From contig NZ_LIVZ01000010.1 in NCBI RefSeq assembly GCF_001905845.1, forward strand, positions 62,001 to 126,000: a stretch of DNA of 64,000 nucleotides. The letters run 5' to 3'. The position numbers and the translations under genes are program-made. The notes beneath the pieces are model-generated. The model saw only the letters and a program-made list of their open reading frames with translations. It made no database searches and had not been told where the DNA came from. The DNA comes from Streptomyces sp. TSRI0107 (lineage in GTDB: Bacteria > Actinomycetota > Actinomycetes > Streptomycetales > Streptomycetaceae). Numbering within the stretch: position 1 is the stretch's first letter; the number at the start of each line of letters is the position of its first letter. Of the stretch, positions 59,137 through 64,000 are shown in pieces.

Positions 59137-59943
59137 TCAGGCCGCGAACAGGAGGGTCAGGGTGCCGAGGAAGATGAGGAGGCCGGGAACGCCGAAGAGC
59201 AGCATCGGGAACAGCAAGGTTCCCCGCCCGAGGACGAACTGCCGCTCCACACCGTTGAAGGGGTCGGCGGCGTCGTAGACCAGCTCGACCTGTTCGCCGC
59301 GGTAGTCGTAGGGGGCGTACGCGTAGGGCCGGCCGTCGAGGGCGGTGAAGTTGTACACGTACATCCCGTCGATGTGACCCTCGTACCGCGCGACCACCGT
59401 GACGCCGTCCTTGTGCAACCGCCACTGCGGCTTGCCGAACGGCATCAGGCTCGTCGCCGTGAGCAGCAGGGCGCCGCTGCAGAAGCCGCCCAGCCCGATC
59501 AGGATGGAGAGGTCGGGTGAGCCGGCGGCGGTGACGAGCATGCCTTCCACGACGTGCACCAGGACGAAGGCGAGCGCGCCCAGCCAGACCCACCGCCGCT
59601 TCCTGGCCCGCGCGTTCTCGGAGTCGAGGGTCCGCACCCTGACCAGGGCGGAGCCGTCGGCGGCCGGGTCGGACACGTCGGCCAGGGCGGTGTTGACGGC
59701 CCCGGCGAAGGCGGTGGCGGCACTCTCGCCGACGTCCTCGATCCGGTGGACCACCGGACGGCTCCCGTCCGGCGCCCGCAGCACGACCTCGACGGTCCGC
59801 CGCTCGCCGTGGACCCGGGCGACGGCCGCCAGCGGTATGTGGTGCTCCTTGTGCGCTTGGCGAAGGAGCAGCGCCGATCCGTCGAACCGGAGCTCGGTGT
59901 TCTTGCGGCCGTGCAGGACGGGGACGGACGGAGTGATCGACAT
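59137..59943 (-). CDS. membrane protein with two-segment architecture
   Basis: A 268-residue protein. A soluble N-terminal region of about 115 residues (SVPVLHGRKNTELRFDGSALLLRQ, VEVVLRAPDGS) precedes two or three helices (RRWVWLGALAFVLVHVVEG, ILIGLGGFCSGALLL). A beta-rich loop follows (YVYNFTALDGRPYAYAPYDYRGEQVELVYD, DUF3592-like) and a last helix at the C-terminus. ATG 59943 follows TACGAT by seven bases (leaderless pattern); an upstream ATG at 59973 lacks signals. Function unknown. Confidence 0.75.
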   Translation of the reverse strand: MSITPSVPVLHGRKNTELRFDGSALLLRQAHKEHHIPLAAVARVHGERRTVEVVLRAPDGSRPVVHRIEDVGESAATAFAGAVNTALADVSDPAADGSALVRVRTLDSENARARKRRWVWLGALAFVLVHVVEGMLVTAAGSPDLSILIGLGGFCSGALLLTATSLMPFGKPQWRLHKDGVTVVARYEGHIDGMYVYNFTALDGRPYAYAPYDYRGEQVELVYDAADPFNGVERQFVLGRGTLLFPMLLFGVPGLLIFLGTLTLLFAA

Positions 59944-60031
59944 GGGCGTGATCGTAAAGGGGGAGGCGGTCATTCCGGGCCGCTGGTCAGAGCCCTGGTC
60001 AGAGGAGGGTTCGCCGGGCTAGCGTCCGTTC

Positions 60032-61237
60032 ATGTCAGCCTTCGACCCGTGGGACCCGGCGTTCCTCGCCGACCCGTACCCCGCCTATGCCGAGCTGCGC
60101 GCCCGGGGCCGCGTGCACTACTACGCGCCCACGAACCAGTGGCTGGTCCCGCGCCACGCGGACGTCTCGGCGCTGCTCCGGGACCGTCGCCTGGGCCGCA
60201 CCTACCAGCACCGGTTCACCCACGAGGACTTCGGGCGCACCCCGCCCCCGCCGGAGCACGAGCCGTTCCACACGCTCAACGACCACGGGATGCTGGACCT
60301 GGAGCCGCCGGACCACACCCGGATCCGCCGTCTGGTGTCGAAGGCGTTCACCCCGCGGACGGTGGAGCGGCTCAAGCCGTACGTGGAGCGGCTGGCCGGG
60401 GAGCTGGTCGACGGGCTCGTCCGGCGCGGCGGCGGTGATCTGCTCGCCGACATCGCCGAGCCGCTGCCGGTGGCGGTGATCGCCGAGATGCTGGGGGTCC
60501 CGGAGTCCGACCGGGCGCCGCTGAGGCCGTGGTCGGCGGACATCTGCGGGATGTACGAGCTGAACCCGTCGCAGGAGGCGGCACAGCGGGCGGTGCGGGC
60601 GTCGGTGGAGTTCTCCGGCTATCTGCGCGAGCTGATCGCGGCGCGCCGTAAGGAGCCCGGCGACGACCTGATCTCCGGCCTGATCGCGGCGCACGACGAG
60701 GGTGACCGGCTCACCGAGCAGGAGATGATCTCGACCTGCGTCCTGCTGCTGAACGCGGGCCACGAGGCGACGGTCAACGCCACGGCGGGCGGCTGGTGGA
60801 CGCTGTTCCGCCACCCGGACCAGCTGGCGGCGCTCCGCGCGGACCACTCCCTGATCCCGTCCGCGATCGAGGAGCTGATGCGCTACGACACCCCGCTCCA
60901 GCTCTTCGAGCGCTGGGTCCTGGACGAGATCGAGATCGATGGGACGACGATCCCCCGGGGCGCGGAGCTGGCCCTGCTCTTCGGCTCCGCGAACCACGAC
61001 CCGGCGGTGTTCACCGACCCCGGCCGCCTGGACCTGGCCCGCGCGGACAACCCGCACATCTCCTTCAGCGCCGGCATCCACTACTGCATCGGCGCCCCGC
61101 TGGCCCGCCTGGAGCTGGCCGCCTCCATGCGGGCGCTGCTGGAGCGGGCCCCGACGCTGACCCTGGCGGCGGAGCCGCGGCGCAAGCCGAACTTCGTGAT
61201 CCGCGGCCTGGAGGGGCTTCAGGTGCGGGTCGGGTAG
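60032..61237 (+). CDS. cytochrome P450 (CYP107-like)
   Basis: A 401-residue soluble class I P450. I-helix LLNAGHEATVN, ExxR in IEELMRYDT followed by PLQLFERWV, and the heme loop ISFSAGIHYCIGAPLARLE with the Cys ligand at about 352. Ser replaces the usual Gly after Phe in the heme motif. ATG 60032 follows TAGCGT by six bases, another leaderless pattern. No ferredoxin gene is adjacent, so redox partners come from elsewhere. Substrate unknown. Confidence 0.93.
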   Translation: MSAFDPWDPAFLADPYPAYAELRARGRVHYYAPTNQWLVPRHADVSALLRDRRLGRTYQHRFTHEDFGRTPPPPEHEPFHTLNDHGMLDLEPPDHTRIRRLVSKAFTPRTVERLKPYVERLAGELVDGLVRRGGGDLLADIAEPLPVAVIAEMLGVPESDRAPLRPWSADICGMYELNPSQEAAQRAVRASVEFSGYLRELIAARRKEPGDDLISGLIAAHDEGDRLTEQEMISTCVLLLNAGHEATVNATAGGWWTLFRHPDQLAALRADHSLIPSAIEELMRYDTPLQLFERWVLDEIEIDGTTIPRGAELALLFGSANHDPAVFTDPGRLDLARADNPHISFSAGIHYCIGAPLARLELAASMRALLERAPTLTLAAEPRRKPNFVIRGLEGLQVRVG

Positions 61238-61241
61238 GTGA

Positions 61242-62849
61242 TCAGCCGGTGAGCAGGTCCCGCCGTCGCAGGCCCGCCAGCCCCGCCGTCACCAGGGCTG
61301 CCGCCAGGGCGGTGAGGACCAGCACCGGCGTCCACTCCATCGTCCCGCCCGGCAGCTTCGGCAGATGCCCGAAGGGGGAGAGGTCCAGGACGGCCCGCGG
61401 TACGTCCAGGGCGGGGCCGATCCAGCCGATCAGCAGGACGGCCCCGGCGACCGCCCAGGCCGCCGTCGCGGCTCGCGGCAGCAGCCCGTGGAGCAGTACC
61501 GCGACGCCGCCGATCACCCACACCGCGGGCACCTGTGCCAGGCAGGCGCCGAGGACGGGCCCGGCCTCCTTGCCGTAGCCGACGGCGAAGCCGAGGCCGG
61601 CCAGCAGCATGATCAGGACCGTGCCGCCGAACGCCACCGCCAGATGGCCGGCGGCCCAGCGCAGCCGTCCCACGGCGTTCGCCAGTACCGGTTCGGCCCT
61701 GCCGGAGGTCTCCTCGCCGTGCAGCCGCAGCACCGACGCGACGATGTGCAGGGCGGCGACCAGTCCGAGCATCCCGATCATCGCCGAGAGGAACGCGTCG
61801 GTCAGCCCGGCCTGTCCGCCCATCCGCTCGATGATCCGCCGGGCGTTGTCGTTCTCGCCGACCAGGTCGGCCGCGCCCTCCGTCATCCCGCCGTACACCG
61901 TCCCGGCAAGCAGGAAGCCGGTGCTCCAGCCGAGCACGCCGCCCCGCTGCAGCCGCCAGGCCAGCGCGCCCACGCTGCCCAGCCGACCGGTGGCCGGTCC
62001 CGGCCGGGCCGGCAGGAAGCTCATGCCGATGTCCCGGCGTCCGGCGAGTTCGTAGGCGACCACGCCCTGGAGGAGCGCGGCGCCCGCGAGGAGCAGCAGC
62101 ACCCACCAGCGTTCTCCGGCGTAGGGGCGGAGGTTCTCCAGCCAGCCGATGGGGGACAGCCAGGTCAGCAGGGACGAGCCGTCGTCGGTCGCCGAGTCGC
62201 CGGCCGCGCGCAGGACGAACGCGGTGCCCAGCACGGCCGCCGTCAGGCCGCGGGCCAGCCGGGCGCTCTCGGTGAGCTGGGCGACGATCGCCGCGAGCGT
62301 CGCGAACACCATGCCGAGCCCGGCGACACCGAGCCCGAAGGCCAGTGCCCCGGTGCCGCCCTGCCCGGCCAGCCCGGCGGCGATCAGCGCGCCGAGGAGG
62401 GCGTTGGCGACGGCGGCGGTGAGCAGGGCCGCGGTCAGCGGGGCGCGGCGGCCGACCATCGCCGAGGCGATCAGCTCCTGGCGGCCGCTCTCCTCCTCTT
62501 CGCGGGTGTGCCGGACGACGAGGAGGAGGCTCATCACGGCGGCGAGCGCCCCCGCGTACACGCCGACGCGCCAGACCGTCAGGGCGCCGTAGGAGTCGTC
62601 GAGGACGGGGCCGACCATCGCGCGCAGGGAGGCGTTGGTCTCCATCTGGCGGACGAGGTCGGCGCGTTCGGCCGCGGTGCCGTACAGGCTTTTGATGGTG
62701 TTCGGCATGGACAGCACCATCAGGGCGTTGACGCCGACCCAGAGCGGGATGGTCGCCCGGTCGCGGCGCAGCGCGAAGCGCAGCAGGGTGCCGGTGCCGG
62801 CCAGCGGGCGCGCGCCGCCGGACCGTACGGCGAAGGCGGTGGCGGTCAC
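61242..62849 (-). CDS. ABC-2 type exporter permease
   Basis: A 535-residue inner-membrane permease with about twelve helices in two halves, each starting LLRFALRRDR or LAWRLQRGG and carrying a cytoplasmic REEEESGRQELI / HGEETSGRAEPV signature. This fused double-permease form is typical of actinobacterial ABC-2 exporters. GTG 62849 overlaps the stop of the ATPase gene (GTGA), so both form an operon. It probably expels a drug or lipid-like compound. Confidence 0.9.
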   Translation of the reverse strand: MTATAFAVRSGGARPLAGTGTLLRFALRRDRATIPLWVGVNALMVLSMPNTIKSLYGTAAERADLVRQMETNASLRAMVGPVLDDSYGALTVWRVGVYAGALAAVMSLLLVVRHTREEEESGRQELIASAMVGRRAPLTAALLTAAVANALLGALIAAGLAGQGGTGALAFGLGVAGLGMVFATLAAIVAQLTESARLARGLTAAVLGTAFVLRAAGDSATDDGSSLLTWLSPIGWLENLRPYAGERWWVLLLLAGAALLQGVVAYELAGRRDIGMSFLPARPGPATGRLGSVGALAWRLQRGGVLGWSTGFLLAGTVYGGMTEGAADLVGENDNARRIIERMGGQAGLTDAFLSAMIGMLGLVAALHIVASVLRLHGEETSGRAEPVLANAVGRLRWAAGHLAVAFGGTVLIMLLAGLGFAVGYGKEAGPVLGACLAQVPAVWVIGGVAVLLHGLLPRAATAAWAVAGAVLLIGWIGPALDVPRAVLDLSPFGHLPKLPGGTMEWTPVLVLTALAAALVTAGLAGLRRRDLLTG

Positions 62850-63751
62850 CGGGCCGCCTCCCCGGCGAGGTCGTCCTGGTAGTGCCGCAGGAACAGCTCC
62901 TCCAGGGTGGGCGGCGTGGAGGTCAGCGAGCGCACGCCGGACTCGCTCAGCTGCCGCAGGACGGCGTCGAGTCTGTCGGTGTCGACCTGGAGCCGGACGC
63001 GCCGTCCCTGGACGTCCAGGTCGTGCACGCCGGGCAGCCGGGACAGGCCGTTCGGGGGTCCGGCCAGCTCGGCGGTGACGCTGGTGCGGGTGAGATGCCG
63101 CAGCTCGGCGAGCGATCCGCTCTCCACGGTCCGCCCCTTGCGGATGATGCTGACCCGGTCGCACAGCTCCTCGACCTCGCTGAGGATGTGGGAGGACAGC
63201 AGGATCGTCCGCCCGCGTTCCCGCTCCTCGGTCACACAGCGCTGGAAGACCTCCTCCATCAGCGGGTCGAGGCCCGAGGTCGGCTCGTCGAGGATCAGCA
63301 GGTCGACGTCGGAGGCGAAGGCGGCGACGAGGGCGACCTTCTGCCGGTTGCCCTTGGAGTAGGTCCGCCCCTTCTTGGTCGGGTCCAGTTCGAACCGCTC
63401 GATCAGCTCCGCGCGCCGCCGGGGGTCGAGGCCGCCGCGCAGCCGGCCGTAGAGGTCGATGACCTCGCCGCCGGAGAGGTTGCGCCAGAGGGTGACGTCG
63501 CCGGGGACGTAGGCGATACGGCGGTGCAGTTCGACGGCGTCCTTCCACGGGTCGCCGCCGAGCACCTGCGCGGCACCCGAGTCGGCGCGCAGCAGGCCGA
63601 GCAGGACGCGGATGGTGGTGGACTTGCCGGCTCCGTTGGGGCCGAGGAAGCCGTGCACCTCGCCGGACTCCACCGCGAGGTCGAGGCCGTCGAGGGCGTG
63701 GGTCCGGCCGAAGGACTTGTGCAGTCCGGAGACGGTGATGGCCTTGGTCAT
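62846..63751 (-). CDS. ABC exporter ATP-binding protein
   Basis: A 301-residue ABC ATPase with Walker A GPNGAGKS, signature-region YSKGNRQKVALVAAF, Walker B LLILDEPTSGLDP and the switch His in LLSSHILSEVE. It resembles the DrrA/CcmA class and powers the permease encoded downstream. ATG 63751. A dyad at 63772-63787, 21 bp upstream, is the likely operator for the divergent regulator. Confidence 0.95.
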   Translation of the reverse strand: MTKAITVSGLHKSFGRTHALDGLDLAVESGEVHGFLGPNGAGKSTTIRVLLGLLRADSGAAQVLGGDPWKDAVELHRRIAYVPGDVTLWRNLSGGEVIDLYGRLRGGLDPRRRAELIERFELDPTKKGRTYSKGNRQKVALVAAFASDVDLLILDEPTSGLDPLMEEVFQRCVTEERERGRTILLSSHILSEVEELCDRVSIIRKGRTVESGSLAELRHLTRTSVTAELAGPPNGLSRLPGVHDLDVQGRRVRLQVDTDRLDAVLRQLSESGVRSLTSTPPTLEELFLRHYQDDLAGEAAR

Positions 63752-63771
63752 GGTTTGGAAGCTACGCTTCT

Positions 63772-63787
63772 TTCAGAAATTTGTGAA
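63772..63787. promoter_or_regulatory. AT-rich dyad, probable regulator operator
   Basis: TTCAGAAATTTGTGAA is a dyad with seven of eight base pairs matching. It lies in the AT-rich divergent promoter region between the ABC exporter genes and the regulator gene at 63856, the usual place for a MarR/GbsR-type operator. Confidence 0.6.
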
Positions 63788-63855
63788 GTTAAGGAATCGT
63801 ATAAATCCCAAGTAGACTCGCGGGCGGCGGCTCGACCTGGGGAGATGATCGGGGC

Positions 63856-64000
63856 ATGGCGGAAGCGGAACGCGATCCGGAGACCGTCTCGCGGTTCGTG
63901 GAGAACTTCGCGGCGCAGCTCGTCGAGGCCGGCATGCCGCGCATGCCGGCCCGGGTCTTCGCGGCCCTGCTCGCCTCCGACGCCGGCGCCCTCACCTCCG
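63856..64000 (+). CDS. GbsR/MarR-like transcriptional regulator, N-terminal part
   Basis: The first 48 codons of a gene cut by the window end (MAEAERDPETVSRFVENFAAQLVEAGMPRMPARVFAALLASDAGALTS). The G-M-P-R-M-P-A-R-V-F-A-A-L-L pattern is the start of the winged helix of GbsR/MarR-type regulators, which often sit divergently from ABC-2 exporter genes in Streptomyces. It probably represses the exporter operon and itself through the dyad at 63772-63787. The remainder lies beyond the window. Confidence 0.75.
   Translation, partial: MAEAERDPETVSRFVENFAAQLVEAGMPRMPARVFAALLASDAGALTS

Overview
The window is high-GC actinobacterial DNA and almost certainly Streptomyces chromosome. The basis is the codon usage with G or C in most third positions, GTG/TTG starts, GTGA/ATGA gene overlaps, the dnaK-grpE-dnaJ-hspR operon with HAIR operators, a clpB gene with its own HAIR site, and families typical of Streptomyces (DUF2617, DUF3151, UTRA/GntR pairs). 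From memory, the order dcd ... dnaK operon ... clpB ... aminotransferase ... pyrE-fba ... kynA-kynU resembles the S. coelicolor SCO36xx region; I could not run a comparison.

Layout. 1-2180 is a decayed accessory island: a C-terminal gene stub, a zinc-ribbon gene interrupted by TGA, an AT-richer orphan gene, a 190-bp miniature transposable element, and the tail of a tyrosine integrase lying against a tRNA-Gly(CCC), the probable attachment site. 2182-10497 holds the tRNA, a small zinc-ribbon gene, dcd, a phosphoribosyltransferase, a Yip1-type membrane protein, two secreted FG-GAP proteins and an EamA exporter with a possible leader peptide. 10498-13197 holds a large serine recombinase butted against the start codon of a monooxygenase gene. 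13392-17549 holds a TerD-nuclease fusion, a UTRA/GntR regulator pair with a perfect palindromic operator, and two small genes (one frameshifted).

17681-24505 is core: a membrane Fe-S oxidoreductase and the HspR-controlled chaperone operon. 24603-28817 holds two secreted PA14/fibronectin-III proteins that share an almost identical 782-bp 5' half. 29035-33198 holds an orphan sugar-binding lipoprotein, two LuxR-type paralogues and a small operon for a secreted peptide with four DVGW motifs plus a Rieske-like protein that has lost its cluster ligands. That last locus is my main candidate for an undescribed system. 33341-40806 holds an F420/FMN-type oxidoreductase, clpB, a YbjN protein, a Uma2-family nuclease inserted between an intact aminotransferase gene and a broken copy of its 3' end, a Cys/Ser/Gly-rich membrane protein and a DUF2617 protein.

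40898-51992 is mostly metabolism: a membrane spermidine-synthase-like protein, an SRPBCC protein, an aldose epimerase, pyrE, fba, an MFS exporter, a DUF3151 protein, and the kynurenine pathway (dioxygenase, kynureninase, probable formamidase) with a TetR gene. 52207-59943 holds a secreted hydrolase, an acyltransferase, and two paralogous histidine kinase/response regulator pairs separated by an unusual array of 22-23-bp tandem repeats. The end holds a P450, an ABC exporter pair and the start of a GbsR/MarR-like regulator probably controlling it.

Protein-damaging stress relieves HspR from its HAIR sites and raises both the DnaK machine and ClpB, which act together in disaggregation. Tryptophan degradation to anthranilate is encoded in one cluster. 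The terminal regulator and ABC pair form a divergent efflux-type unit.
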